Part shown: positions 29,095 to 38,258 of the stretch, piece after piece
Position numbering within the stretch: the first letter of the stretch is position 1
How the letters are laid out: every line of letters starts with the position of its first letter
IMG/VR virus record: IMGVR_UViG_3300048687_000086
Span: 1-42,139 of that record
Length of the DNA stretch: 42,139 nucleotides
Direction: 5' to 3' (one strand)
Source of the DNA: a virus
Program-made: the position numbers and the translations under genes
Notes under the pieces: model-generated
Told to the model about the DNA's origin: nothing
The model's database searches: none
The model's input: the letters and a program-made list of their open reading frames with translations, nothing else

Positions 29095-29501
29095 CACCGA
29101 CACCGACCGTTCTGCCGCACGTCGACGCCGTGAAGGCGGCCCTCGAGGACCAGGGCTTGACCGTCTACATCGGCGGCACCCCCGGCGGCACCTGGTCCCC
29201 ACCGGACCGGTTCGCTGTCCTCTACCCCGACCCCGGAACAGCTGGCCGGGCCTCCCTCGCCGGGGAACGCACGGATTTCCGGCACCTGTGCCAGATCACC
29301 TGCGTGGGCGGGGACCCCGAGCGTGCCCTGTGGGTCGCCGACGAGACCCGCAAGGCCCTGGCCGGGCCGTTGGCCGTGGACGGGCGGGCCACATGGTTGC
29401 CGGAGGACCAGGGGGGCCCGCCGCTGCAGCGCGACGACGACGTCACCCCGCCCCTGTGGTACGTGCCGGTGCTCTACCTCATCCAGTCCATTCCCTCCTG
29501 A
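29091..29501 (+). CDS. Tail terminator-like protein (136 aa)
   Basis: GTG at 29091 overlaps the previous stop; GTG 29088 is directly before it. The helix-then-strand pattern (LPHVDAVKAALEDQGLTVYI) and WVADETRKALAG resemble tail-terminator proteins that cap the tail tube. Position supports this. Confidence 0.75.
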   Translation: MTPTPTVLPHVDAVKAALEDQGLTVYIGGTPGGTWSPPDRFAVLYPDPGTAGRASLAGERTDFRHLCQITCVGGDPERALWVADETRKALAGPLAVDGRATWLPEDQGGPPLQRDDDVTPPLWYVPVLYLIQSIPS

Positions 29502-29514
29502 TCGGAGACTCGCT

Positions 29515-29844
29515 ATGCCCCTCCTGACCCCTCAGACCGTGAGCCTGGCCGGGCTCACCCCCACCTACGGGGCCGCAGCCGCGTCCACCACCGTGCCCTG
29601 CGGTGAGCGCACGTTCCTCCACATCAAGAACACCTCGGGCACCCCGACGACCGTCACCCTGACCTCGACCGCGCGCGTGCGCGGCCAGCTCGCCGCCGAC
29701 CTCGTCGTCACCGTGCCGGCCACCACCGGCGAGAAGCTGATCGGGCCGATCCCGGCCGAGCTCTTCGCCGACCCCGTGTCGGGCAACTGCGCCGTGGGCT
29801 ACTCCTCCACGACGTCCCTGACGGTCGCCTGCCTGCGCATCTGA
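29515..29844 (+). CDS. Beta-rich structural protein (109 aa), decoration or tail component
   Basis: ATG at 29515 with CGGAGA upstream. Almost entirely beta strands with Thr/Val/Ala (TVTLTSTARVRGQLAADLVV, then SSTTSLTVACLRI), like a small Ig or jelly-roll domain. It could be a decoration or tail-tube-associated protein. Its position next to the major tail gene favours tail. Confidence 0.7.
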   Translation: MPLLTPQTVSLAGLTPTYGAAAASTTVPCGERTFLHIKNTSGTPTTVTLTSTARVRGQLAADLVVTVPATTGEKLIGPIPAELFADPVSGNCAVGYSSTTSLTVACLRI

Positions 29845-29871
29845 CCCCCCGCCTGCCTCTCATCTCCGCCC

Positions 29872-29891
29872 GCCCCGCCAGGGGCCTTTTT
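29872..29891 (+). terminator. Weak terminator before the major tail gene
   Basis: GCCCC-GCCA-GGGGC is followed by CTTTTT. The 5-bp stem with a T run suggests partial termination, perhaps to adjust expression of head versus tail genes. Confidence 0.5.
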
Positions 29892-29910
29892 CATGCCCCA
29901 AGGAGGGCCC

Positions 29911-30390
29911 ATGTCCGACCTGATCAGTGACGGCAAGACCCGAGTGGTCTGGGCGTCGTCCATCGCGAACATTTCCGCGCCGACCGTGGCCGAGCTCACT
30001 GCGGCTGCCGACTACACCAAGCGGATCACGCCCGACGGCCTCAAGATCGACCCGACCACCGCCGACGTCGACAACTCCTCGCTGGCCTCCCGCTACGACA
30101 CGAAGACCGTGGGCCGGGTCGGGTTCGACCCCGAGATCACGTTCAAGCGCGGTACGACCCCGGCCGAGGACGCCCCGTACAAGACCCTGAAGTACGGCAC
30201 CTCTGGCTACCTCGTCGTGCGCCGCGGGGTGGACTTCGAGGTCGCGTGGGCCGTCGGCCAGGACGTCGAGGTGTACCCGATCACGTGCGGCGAGCGGGCC
30301 AACATCTCGCCGGCGGCGAACGAGGTCGCCAAGTTCAGCAGCCCCATGAAGGTGACGGACCAGCCCGCGACCGATGCCGTGGTCGCCTGA
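29911..30390 (+). CDS. Major tail tube protein (159 aa)
   Basis: ATG at 29911 has a strong AAGGAGGG; ATG 29893 lacks one. The content is largely beta (RVVWASSIANISAPTVAELT, then YGTSGYLVVRRGVDF and DVEVYPITCGERA), with short length as in small actinophage tail-tube subunits. It is followed by the two chaperone genes and the tape measure, which fixes its identity by order. It overlaps the next gene (TGATG). Confidence 0.88.
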   Translation: MSDLISDGKTRVVWASSIANISAPTVAELTAAADYTKRITPDGLKIDPTTADVDNSSLASRYDTKTVGRVGFDPEITFKRGTTPAEDAPYKTLKYGTSGYLVVRRGVDFEVAWAVGQDVEVYPITCGERANISPAANEVAKFSSPMKVTDQPATDAVVA

Positions 30391-30911
30391 TGCCCGACAT
30401 CAAGGCCCTGCTGGCCAAGGCCAAGCCCCGCGAGGGGTCGGCGAAAATCTTGTTGGACGGACAGATCGCCGGGGAGATCGAGCGCCTGGAAGCCGAACTC
30501 CTCGAGGTGGCCGGGGACTGGGAGCCCACCGACCTCGCCGAGCAGCACCCAGGGCGCAAGATCTCCCAGCGGCTTGCCGAGCTCCGGGAGCAGGCGAAGG
30601 CCTCTGAGGCGGTGTTCCGGTTCCGGTACATCGGCGATGAGGCGTACTCCAGCCTGATGGCCGCTCACCCGTCGACGGATCCGCAAGAGGGATTCGACAA
30701 CGTCACCTTCCCTCGCGCGCTGATCGCTAAGTCAGCCATCGACCCGGTCATGACCGAGGGCGATGTGCGGGACCTCTTCGAGGTCATCTCCCAGGGCGAG
30801 ATCAAGAAGCTGTTCGACACCGTCTGGGACGTGCACAACTCCAGCGGGCTCGTCCCTTTCTCGTTGGCCGCCTCCGCTCTCCTGGCGGCGGCCGGTGGCG
30901 GCGAGAAGTAG
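30390..30911 (+). CDS. Tail assembly chaperone, G-type (173 aa)
   Basis: ATG at 30390. It is helical with acidic patches (ERLEAELLEVAGDWEPTDLA) and a conserved FRYIGDEAYSSLMAAHPS region typical of siphovirus tail chaperones. In frame near the 3' end is the slippery heptamer C CCT TTC (30854-30860). Ribosomes that do not slip stop at TAG 30909-30911; those that slip -1 continue into the T part. It binds the tape measure during tail assembly. Confidence 0.88.
   Translation: MPDIKALLAKAKPREGSAKILLDGQIAGEIERLEAELLEVAGDWEPTDLAEQHPGRKISQRLAELREQAKASEAVFRFRYIGDEAYSSLMAAHPSTDPQEGFDNVTFPRALIAKSAIDPVMTEGDVRDLFEVISQGEIKKLFDTVWDVHNSSGLVPFSLAASALLAAAGGGEK
30854..30860 (+). promoter_or_regulatory. -1 ribosomal frameshift site
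   Basis: The heptamer C CCT TTC in the chaperone frame (V-P-F codons) fits the X XXY YYZ rule exactly. The -1 frame is open from here to 31228 without a stop. This matches the gpG-gpGT arrangement of siphoviruses. Confidence 0.8.
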
Positions 30912-31228
30912 AGACCGCACGTGCGTGGAACACCCCGCGCTCGGTGTTCCTCGGCCGCGTCGTGGCTCCTGGTGAGCCGCTGTGGACCGAGGAGGACCGG
31001 GCGTGGGCCCTGGCCCTCGCCGAGGCCGAGGCGGACACCTGCCCCGACTGTGGGCAGCCCTGGTCCGAAGCCACCCAAAAGAAGAACGAGTTCGCCTATG
31101 GGGCCGAACTGATCATTTGCTTCGCCTGTGCCACCTCGGCGAAAACTGTCCGCGCCCACCAGGACGGCAAGGGCAGCACTGACGGGCTCCACGTCCACCT
31201 CGAGCACCGCAAGAAACCAAGGGGGTGA
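30860..31228 (+). CDS. Tail assembly chaperone T extension (made by -1 frameshift)
   Basis: After slipping, the -1 frame reads LVGRLRS, then REVETARAWNTPRSVFLGRV and VAPGEPLWTEEDRAWALAL, a pattern I recall from Streptomyces phage T domains. A zinc-like CPDCG...CFAC follows, then a C-terminal HLEHRKKPRG. The extension adds about 123 residues to most of the G protein. GTG 30944 has no clear ribosome-binding site and is unlikely to be an independent start. It is followed four bases later by the tape measure start. Confidence 0.8.
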   Translation, partial: LVGRLRSPGGGRWRREVETARAWNTPRSVFLGRVVAPGEPLWTEEDRAWALALAEAEADTCPDCGQPWSEATQKKNEFAYGAELIICFACATSAKTVRAHQDGKGSTDGLHVHLEHRKKPRG

Positions 31229-31231
31229 GCC

Positions 31232-34200
31232 GTGGCCGTCCGCACCGTCACCGTCCGGCTCCGCGCCGACATCAGCCAGTACACCCGGGGCATGCGGCAG
31301 GCCTCTGACACCACCTCGCGGCTGGCCAACGCGGGCGCTGCGGCCGGCGCCACCATGCTCGCCGGGTTCGCCGTAGCCGCAGCAGCTGCAGCCCGGTTCG
31401 ATAAGGCGCTCAGCAACGTTCGCGCTGTGACGGGCGCCAATGCGTCCGAGATGGGCAAGCTCCGCGCCGCGGCGCTCGAGGCTGGCAAGACCACCTCGTT
31501 CACGGCGACCGAGGCGGCGAACGCCGAGGCCGAGCTGGCGCGCGCTGGCATTTCCACCGCCAACATCATCGGCGGAGCCCTCAAGGGCGCCTTGGCGCTC
31601 GCCGCATCCGGCCAGGTCGACCTCACCGAGGCCGCGGTCGTCAGCGCGCAGGCCATGAACACGTTCGGCCTCGCCGGCCGCGACGTCACGCACATCGCGG
31701 ACCTCCTCGCCGCCGGCGCGAACAAGAGCGCCGCGGACGTGCACGGGCTGGCCATGTCGATGCGCATGGGTGGGCTCCTCGCTCACCAGACGGGCCTGTC
31801 CATTGAGGACACCGTCGGCACGTTGGCCGCTTTCGCCGACCATGCCCTGATCGGCTCGGACGCGGGAACCTCGCTCAAGGTCATGCTGCAGAGGTTGGTG
31901 CCGCAGTCCAAGGAGGCCGAGGCCGCCATGGAGGCGATCGGCTTCACCGCCTACGACTCGAAGGGCGAATTCGTCGGCCTCTCCGAGATGGCCGGCCGTA
32001 TGAAGGCGTCGTTCTCCAAGCTCACCCCGGAGGCCCGCAACGCCGCGATGGCCACCATTTTCGGTGCGGACGCGGTGCGCTCGGCGACGATTCTGTACGA
32101 GCTCGGCTCCGAGGGCATCGACCGGTACGTGGCAAGCGTCGACGACACCGGCGCCGCCCAGCGCATGGCAGCGATCCAGACGGACAACCTCGTCGGCGAC
32201 CTGGAGCGGCTGCGCGGCGCCCTGGAGGTCGCGCTCATCGAGGGCGGGTCCGCGGCGAACGGGACGCTGCGTCAGATGACGCAGTGGATCACCTCCCTCG
32301 TCAACGCCTACAACAATTTGCCGCCGGGGCTGCAGCACGCCGTCACCGGCTTCATGGGGGTCGGCGGGGCCATTGCCCTGGCAGGCGGCGCCATGCTGCT
32401 GCTCCTGCCCCGCATCGCAGCCACCCGGGCCGCCCTCGTGTCCATGGGTGTCACGGCCGGGCGCGCCAGGTCCTCGCTCATGGTGCTGGGGCAGGTTGGT
32501 GCCGTCGTGGCAGGCCTCGAGCTGATCTCCTACGCCTCCAAGCGTGTGCAGGAGACGTTCAAGGACGCCCCGCCCAGCACTGCGAAGATGGCAGCGAGCC
32601 TGGTCGACCTCGGCCAGAAGGGGAAGGTGGCCGGCGCCGCCTACGACACCTTCGGCAAGGACCTGGACGGTTTCGGGAAAGCCGTCCAGCGCATCGCGCA
32701 CCCGTCCGGGCAGAACCGCACGACGGACATCGTCAACTCGCTGACCTTCGATCTGACCGAGGGCCTGGCCGAGACAGACATTGCCCTGCAGGACGCGCAC
32801 GACCAGCTGACGAGCGTGGACGAGGCGCTCGGCTCACTCGTGTCGAGCGGACATAGTGACGTCGCCGCCAAGGCATTCGACAGCCTCGCCGAGAGCGCCG
32901 AGGCGCAGGGCACGTCTGTCGAGAAGCTGATGACGCTCCTGCCGAACTACAGCGATGCCCTGGCGAACAACAGCGTTCAGGGCAAGCTCGGAGCCGACGC
33001 GCAGGGCGAGCTCGGCGACGCGGCGGCACTGACCGCTGACCAGATGAAGGACGAGCGCACCGAGGCCGAGAAGCTCACGGACGCGCTCAAGACCCTCAAC
33101 GGGGTCGCGATCAGCACGGCCGAGAGTGAGATCGGATTCCGGCAGTCCCTCGCTGATCTCAGTGACGCGGTGAAGGAAAACGGCACGTCGCTGGACGTCA
33201 CGACGGAGAAGGGCCGGGCGACGAAGTCCGCGTTCCTGGACTCTGCAAAAGCGGCCATGGAGTACGCCCAGGCCATCGCCGAGCAGACCGGAAGCCAGGA
33301 GCAAGGCCAGACCGCCCTGGAGAAGAACGTCGGCCTCCTCCGGCGGCAGATGACCGCGGCTGGATTCTCGAAGGACGCCATCGACAAGCTCACCTCGGCG
33401 TATCTGCAGCTGCCGCCCGTCGCCACCACGAAGGTGGCGGCCGACACTAAGGCCGCAGTCACGGACCTGCAGGCGGTCCAGGCCAAGATCCGGGGCACCA
33501 AGGGCAAGTCCTTCACGATGAAGGCCTTGACCGGGACGGCCGAGAAGCAGCTGAAGACACTCGGATTCAAGGTCACGCACATGAAGGACGGCTCGGTCTC
33601 GGTGACCGTCCCGACAGGTACTCCGATCTCTCAGGTGGGCGCGATCCAGCGGGCCATCAACGGGATTCAGGGCAAGCCCGTCGGGATCGGGGTCTACCTC
33701 AAGGCGACCGCGTCTGACTCTGACGCCAACGGCGTCCCGGACATGATCCAGGCCCGCGCCCAGGGCGGCATCGTGCGCCGGGCCGGCGGCGGCGCGGTCC
33801 AGTACTACCCCGAGGGCGGGGCCGTGTTCGGGCCCGGCACAGGGACCTCAGACAGCATCCCGGCGCTCATCAGCAACGGTGAGTACGTCGTGAAAGCGGC
33901 GAGCGTCCAGAAGTATGGCGTGGCCATGTTCGACCGGCTCAACGCGGGACGGTTCGCCTCCGGCGGCCTGAACGGATTCACGTACTCCCCGACCAGCACC
34001 CCGGCGCTCGGCGGCCAGGGCGACGGCATGCAGCGCTACACCGACCTCGTCGACAAGCTGCGCGACGCGTGGAAGGAGTACAAGGACGCCCTCCGGGAGT
34101 TGGACAAGGTCCTCAAGGACAAGAAGTCGACCAAGAAGGAGCGCGACGCAGCCCGCCGGAAGGTGGCTGACGAGTACGCCGACGTGAAGGTCTACGACAA

Positions 34201-35197
34201 GGCGCTCGGGTTGAAGGCCGGCGCGCAGGCTCCGAAGACCTTCAATCTCAGCGCCTACCAGGTGCAGCTCACCAAGTCGCTGTCCGCGACGACGAAGTGG
34301 CGCAACAACCTGGCGAAGATCGCCCGGCGTGGCGGGCAGGACGTCGCGGACATGCTCGCAGGCATGGGCGAGGAGGGCTACGCCCTCGTCAACAGCCTGG
34401 CCGGTGCGTCCACGAAGCAGTTCAACGACATCATCAAGAAGCTGCAGGCCACCGGGGAACTCGCCAAGGCGACCCTGGCAGATTTCACGAAGCAGCTCGG
34501 TGCGTCCACGAAGGAGAGCGGGCAGTTCGCGAAGGACTTGCAGACGCTCGCAGCGCGGGGGTTCGGCGACCTGGCCCAGGCCCTCGCCGCTCAGGGCGAC
34601 GCCACCGCGATGCAGCTGGCGCACCAGGCGGCCACCGGATCGGCGGACGATGTGAAGGCGGCCAATGCCGCGGTCGCCGCGAATCAGGCCGCCCTGTCCG
34701 GGGAGGACCTCGTGAACAGCCTGATTTTGCTGTCCACGCTCCGCAGCAAGGCTGGTGCCGGGTACGCGGACCTGATCGCGGCCGGTCTGGACACGGCCGT
34801 CATCAAGGCTCTGGTGCCGCGCATGCTGGGCCAGATCAAGGCCCTGCCTGCCGCCTACCGGGACAACTTCCTGCGGCAGTACGCCGGTCAGGGCGGCACC
34901 GTCGCCATGGCCCAGGGCGGCATCCTGCGCGCTCCCATGGTCATCGCCGGGGAAGCCCGAATCCCGGAGGCGTACATCCCCATCAACGGGACCGCGCGGT
35001 CGCGGGCCCTGCTGGCCACGACCGCGCGCCTGATGGGCTACGACGCACGGCCTGCCGGCCGGTGGGGTCAGAGCGGGACGGGACGGGGCGGCCCGTATTA
35101 CGACCAGCGCAGCACCACGGTGACGCTGAACGGGGCCAAGCAGTCCAGCGGCGAGCAGGCCGCGGATGTTGCCCGGCACATCAATTTCGTCGGCTGA
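31232..35197 (+). CDS. Tail tape measure protein (1321 aa)
   Basis: GTG at 31232 with AAGGGGGTGAG upstream. A TP901-type minor tail domain (FDKALSNVRAVTGANASEMG, then AAEAELARAG-like helices) opens the protein. Long helices and a hydrophobic region (about residues 370-440, AVTGFMGVGGAIALAGGAML) follow. A Gly-rich segment (GGIVRRAGGGAVQYYPEGG) and a charged coiled coil (KLRDAWKEYKDALRELDKVL) lie near the C-terminus. At about 0.15 nm per residue the tail would be roughly 200 nm, by the usual rule. It is the largest gene in the window. Confidence 0.95.
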   Translation: MAVRTVTVRLRADISQYTRGMRQASDTTSRLANAGAAAGATMLAGFAVAAAAAARFDKALSNVRAVTGANASEMGKLRAAALEAGKTTSFTATEAANAEAELARAGISTANIIGGALKGALALAASGQVDLTEAAVVSAQAMNTFGLAGRDVTHIADLLAAGANKSAADVHGLAMSMRMGGLLAHQTGLSIEDTVGTLAAFADHALIGSDAGTSLKVMLQRLVPQSKEAEAAMEAIGFTAYDSKGEFVGLSEMAGRMKASFSKLTPEARNAAMATIFGADAVRSATILYELGSEGIDRYVASVDDTGAAQRMAAIQTDNLVGDLERLRGALEVALIEGGSAANGTLRQMTQWITSLVNAYNNLPPGLQHAVTGFMGVGGAIALAGGAMLLLLPRIAATRAALVSMGVTAGRARSSLMVLGQVGAVVAGLELISYASKRVQETFKDAPPSTAKMAASLVDLGQKGKVAGAAYDTFGKDLDGFGKAVQRIAHPSGQNRTTDIVNSLTFDLTEGLAETDIALQDAHDQLTSVDEALGSLVSSGHSDVAAKAFDSLAESAEAQGTSVEKLMTLLPNYSDALANNSVQGKLGADAQGELGDAAALTADQMKDERTEAEKLTDALKTLNGVAISTAESEIGFRQSLADLSDAVKENGTSLDVTTEKGRATKSAFLDSAKAAMEYAQAIAEQTGSQEQGQTALEKNVGLLRRQMTAAGFSKDAIDKLTSAYLQLPPVATTKVAADTKAAVTDLQAVQAKIRGTKGKSFTMKALTGTAEKQLKTLGFKVTHMKDGSVSVTVPTGTPISQVGAIQRAINGIQGKPVGIGVYLKATASDSDANGVPDMIQARAQGGIVRRAGGGAVQYYPEGGAVFGPGTGTSDSIPALISNGEYVVKAASVQKYGVAMFDRLNAGRFASGGLNGFTYSPTSTPALGGQGDGMQRYTDLVDKLRDAWKEYKDALRELDKVLKDKKSTKKERDAARRKVADEYADVKVYDKALGLKAGAQAPKTFNLSAYQVQLTKSLSATTKWRNNLAKIARRGGQDVADMLAGMGEEGYALVNSLAGASTKQFNDIIKKLQATGELAKATLADFTKQLGASTKESGQFAKDLQTLAARGFGDLAQALAAQGDATAMQLAHQAATGSADDVKAANAAVAANQAALSGEDLVNSLILLSTLRSKAGAGYADLIAAGLDTAVIKALVPRMLGQIKALPAAYRDNFLRQYAGQGGTVAMAQGGILRAPMVIAGEARIPEAYIPINGTARSRALLATTARLMGYDARPAGRWGQSGTGRGGPYYDQRSTTVTLNGAKQSSGEQAADVARHINFVG

Positions 35198-35210
35198 GAG
35201 GAGGCGCAGC

Positions 35211-36086
35211 GTGTACGCACCCGGGACGGTGCTCGGCGGTATGTCCGTCAGCCTCGGCGACATCATGTTCGGGGCGGTCGATGCGGACGGGGTGGCGTGG
35301 CGGGTCCAGGCCGAGGACGGGCTGCAGGGGTGGGACTCGCCGGAGATCCGGGCCGAGCTCACCCAGCGGGTCGGTGATCACGGGTCGTGGGCTGACCCGG
35401 TCCTGCTCGGCGAGCGGCCTATCACCCTGGCCGGGCTGATCGACGCTCCGGATCCGGCACGCCTGGACGATGCGATGGAGCGGCTGCGGGACGCTGTCTC
35501 GCTGACTCCCACGCCGCTGATCGTGTACGAGACGACGCCGAAGCGAGCCCTGGTGCGCCGCTCGGCGAAGTTGCTGCTGACGTACATCACGGACACGCAG
35601 GCCAAGTTCTCGGCACTGGTCACGGCCGAGGATCCGCGCCGGTACGAGGTGGACGAGCAGACCGGCAGTACGGGCCTGCCGTCCACCACCGGCGGGCTCA
35701 CGTTCCCTGTCACGTTCCCGGTCGCGTTCTCCGCGGTGACGGTGGCCGGGGAGATCCGAGCCGACAACGTCGGGGGTTTCGAGACGCGGCCGGTGCTGGT
35801 CATCGACGGGCCGGTGGTCGCCCCGTCGGTCATCGCCCAGTACCCGGACGGGTCGGTGCGCCAGCTGGCGTACTCCCAGACGCTGGCCACTGGTGACCAG
35901 CTGGTCATCGACACTGACGCTCACACGGTCCGCCTGAACGGCGACGTCAGCAGACGCCGGTACCTGGCCGCGCCGGCCGGGTGGCCCGCCATCCCAGCCA
36001 AGGGGTCGCTGCTCATCCAGTTCCGGGCCAGCACCTACAACGCCAACTCCATGCTGACCGCCCGGTGGCGCTCGGCGTGGATGTGA
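35211..36086 (+). CDS. Distal tail protein (291 aa)
   Basis: GTG at 35211 with GAGAGGAGG upstream; an earlier in-frame ATG at 35166 lies inside the tape measure. The start VYAPGTVLGGMSVSLGDIMF and IAGLIDAPDPARLDDAMERL-type spacing match Dit-like proteins that join tube and baseplate. Strands and loops dominate the second half (RPVLVIDGPVVAPSVIAQYP). Confidence 0.82.
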   Translation: MYAPGTVLGGMSVSLGDIMFGAVDADGVAWRVQAEDGLQGWDSPEIRAELTQRVGDHGSWADPVLLGERPITLAGLIDAPDPARLDDAMERLRDAVSLTPTPLIVYETTPKRALVRRSAKLLLTYITDTQAKFSALVTAEDPRRYEVDEQTGSTGLPSTTGGLTFPVTFPVAFSAVTVAGEIRADNVGGFETRPVLVIDGPVVAPSVIAQYPDGSVRQLAYSQTLATGDQLVIDTDAHTVRLNGDVSRRRYLAAPAGWPAIPAKGSLLIQFRASTYNANSMLTARWRSAWM

Positions 36087-36096
36087 GGAGAGACCG

Positions 36097-37173
36097 ATGC
36101 CTGTAGACGTGTGGGCCCTGGACGGGCTCACCCTGGACGGCGCCGAGACGCGCCGTACGGACGCCTCCACTGTGATGGCCACCGGGGTCGCGGCCGGGGC
36201 CCGGTCCGGGGTCCGGCCAGGCGACCCCGGGCTGACGGTCACCCTGGCCGGAGCGACGATCAACGTGTCCGCGGGCGTCGCGATGATCGGCTACGCCGGA
36301 CAGGGCGTGTACCGGGTGGCGCTGCCCTCGACGACGTCGCCCGGGACGCTGACCGCGGCGCACGCGACGCTGGCCCGTATCGACCTGGTGTACCTGCGGG
36401 TCTGGGACAACGCGGTCGACGGGGCGGGCCTGGCCAAGGGCGACGTCGTGTACCTGGCCGGGACTGCGGCGGCGAGCCCGACCGCGCCAACCCCGGCGGG
36501 GACCATGATCTACATGCCGCTGGCCACGATCACCGTGCCCGCGTCCGGCGGCGGGTCGGCATCAGTGTCCAGCGCGGTCCGCCCAGTCACTGTTGCTCCT
36601 GGCGGAATCGTCCCCGACCCCGCGGCAGCCGGAAGCTACGTCGGGCAGTACCGGGACAACGGGCAAGGGTTGCAGCGCTGGAATGGGACGTCCTGGTCCT
36701 ACCCGGCCCCGCTCGGTATCGGTCGAAGCCTGTTCGTCCGCAAGCCGGCGAACACGGCCAGGACCAGCGCCACAATGTTCGCTGACGACCATCTGTCCCT
36801 CGCGGTCGAAGCCAATTCCGTGTACACCATCGAGGCACTGCTGCACTGGACGACGACGGACGAGTCCACCGCAGACCTGTCCATGGCGTTCACCGTGCCC
36901 TCGGGGGCCACCGGCACCTACCTGGCCCCCTCCCAGTCCATCTCTGCCACGAGCGTGCAGGGTCAGGTCAGGACGATGTCCACGGACATTGCCGCCTCAC
37001 GGTCCTACGGTGCGCTGACCGACACGGCCAACCCGCTGGGCGTCGTGTTCCGAGGCCTCCTGATCACGGGGGCCAGCGCGGGGAGCTTCACGATGGTGTT
37101 CGCCCGTACGGGAGGGTCCGGCACCGTCACCATGCTGGCCAACTCCTGGCTGCTGCTGACGAAGCAGGCCTGA
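36097..37173 (+). CDS. Minor tail / fibre protein (358 aa)
   Basis: ATG at 36097 with GAGGAGAGA upstream. The N-terminal half carries a baseplate-wedge-like pattern (INVSAGVAMIGYAGQGVYRV, then LARIDLVYLRVWDNAVDG), common in actinophage minor tail proteins. The C-terminal half is a beta-rich domain (SVYTIEALLHWTTTDESTAD) that may bind the host surface. Its stop overlaps the next start (TGATG). Confidence 0.75.
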   Translation: MPVDVWALDGLTLDGAETRRTDASTVMATGVAAGARSGVRPGDPGLTVTLAGATINVSAGVAMIGYAGQGVYRVALPSTTSPGTLTAAHATLARIDLVYLRVWDNAVDGAGLAKGDVVYLAGTAAASPTAPTPAGTMIYMPLATITVPASGGGSASVSSAVRPVTVAPGGIVPDPAAAGSYVGQYRDNGQGLQRWNGTSWSYPAPLGIGRSLFVRKPANTARTSATMFADDHLSLAVEANSVYTIEALLHWTTTDESTADLSMAFTVPSGATGTYLAPSQSISATSVQGQVRTMSTDIAASRSYGALTDTANPLGVVFRGLLITGASAGSFTMVFARTGGSGTVTMLANSWLLLTKQA

Positions 37174-38258
37174 TGGGCGGCGCCCCGGTCGACCTCGCCT
37201 GGTTCGGCTGCGACTTGGCCACCGGCGGCATCATCGAGGACCTCCGGTCCCTGAAACCGTCCGGGCCGCTGTCCCGGCGCTTGGGTGACTCGACCACTCT
37301 GCAGCTCGACCTGGCCCTGGCCGGCGCACCCGCCGGGTGGGAGGCGGCAACCGTGCCCGGGCAGTGCATGGCCGTCGCCGTCGACACGGCGATCGACGAG
37401 CCGATCTGGGCCGGCCTCTTCCTGCCCCGCGAGGGAGGATCCGCCCCCACGCTCAGCCTCGGCGCGGCGACACCCGAGCGGTACCTGGACAACCGATTCC
37501 CCGGCACGGTCCGACTCTTCGGAGCCGACCAGGCCGACGTCGTCACCGCCCTCGTCACTCCGGCGCTCACCGCCGGCATTCCGATCGTCCTGGACGCGCC
37601 GCCGACCGGCGTCACCATGGACTACGAGGTCGACGACACCGACGACAAGTCCAGCCTGTCGTGCCTGCAGGAGGTCATGGCCCTGGAAGGCGGACCCGAG
37701 TGGACGATCGACGTCGCCTGGAACGCCCAGAAGACCGGGTTCGTGCTGCCGCTCAGGGTGCGCACTGCGATCGGGCTGCAGACCAGCGAGCCCGAGGGCA
37801 CCTTCGACTACCCGGGATGCGTCTCCTCCTACTCGCTGCTGGAGTCCTACGAGCAGGGCAAGGGCGCCACCCGCATCATCGCCCGCGGCGAGGGCGAGGG
37901 CGTCTCGCGCCTCACCTCACAGCCGCAGGACGCCACCGCCCTGCTTGCCGCGGGGTGGCCCGTCTGGGAGCACCGCTACACACCGGCGTCCGGCGTCACC
38001 GACCCCGACCAGCTGACCGCGCACGCGGCCCGCTCCGTAGCCCTCATGGCGCAGGGTGCCCAGGTGTGGACGGTGGACGCCGTTGCCTCCCAGGCACCTC
38101 GGCTCGGCCGGGACTGGGGGCTCGGCGACACCATCCGCCTGGCCGTTGACCACTCACCCCGCCACCCCGCCGGTATCGACGTCACGGCCCGCGCGTGGGC
38201 GTGGGAACTCGACGTCGGCGGCGACACCGTCAAGCCCATCCTGGTGGAGGAGACATAG
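37173..38258 (+). CDS. Tail hub / minor tail protein (361 aa)
   Basis: ATG at 37173. The pattern DLATGGIIEDLRSLKPSGPL, then AATPERYLDNRFPG and MALEGGPEWTIDVAW is one I recognise from Streptomyces minor tail proteins resembling the gp37/Tal-like hub. It lies between two fibre-like genes. No peptidase motif is evident. Confidence 0.8.
   Translation: MGGAPVDLAWFGCDLATGGIIEDLRSLKPSGPLSRRLGDSTTLQLDLALAGAPAGWEAATVPGQCMAVAVDTAIDEPIWAGLFLPREGGSAPTLSLGAATPERYLDNRFPGTVRLFGADQADVVTALVTPALTAGIPIVLDAPPTGVTMDYEVDDTDDKSSLSCLQEVMALEGGPEWTIDVAWNAQKTGFVLPLRVRTAIGLQTSEPEGTFDYPGCVSSYSLLESYEQGKGATRIIARGEGEGVSRLTSQPQDATALLAAGWPVWEHRYTPASGVTDPDQLTAHAARSVALMAQGAQVWTVDAVASQAPRLGRDWGLGDTIRLAVDHSPRHPAGIDVTARAWAWELDVGGDTVKPILVEET

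Noticed and set aside
30944-31228. Independent gene starting at GTG 30944
   Set aside because: No ribosome-binding site. The frame is open upstream to a correct -1 slippery site, and the residues before GTG match a T-domain pattern.
30665-32800. Leftward open frame of 711 codons opposite the tail chaperone and tape measure
   Set aside because: A shadow of the rightward tail genes. Its composition is typical of antisense reading in GC-rich DNA.
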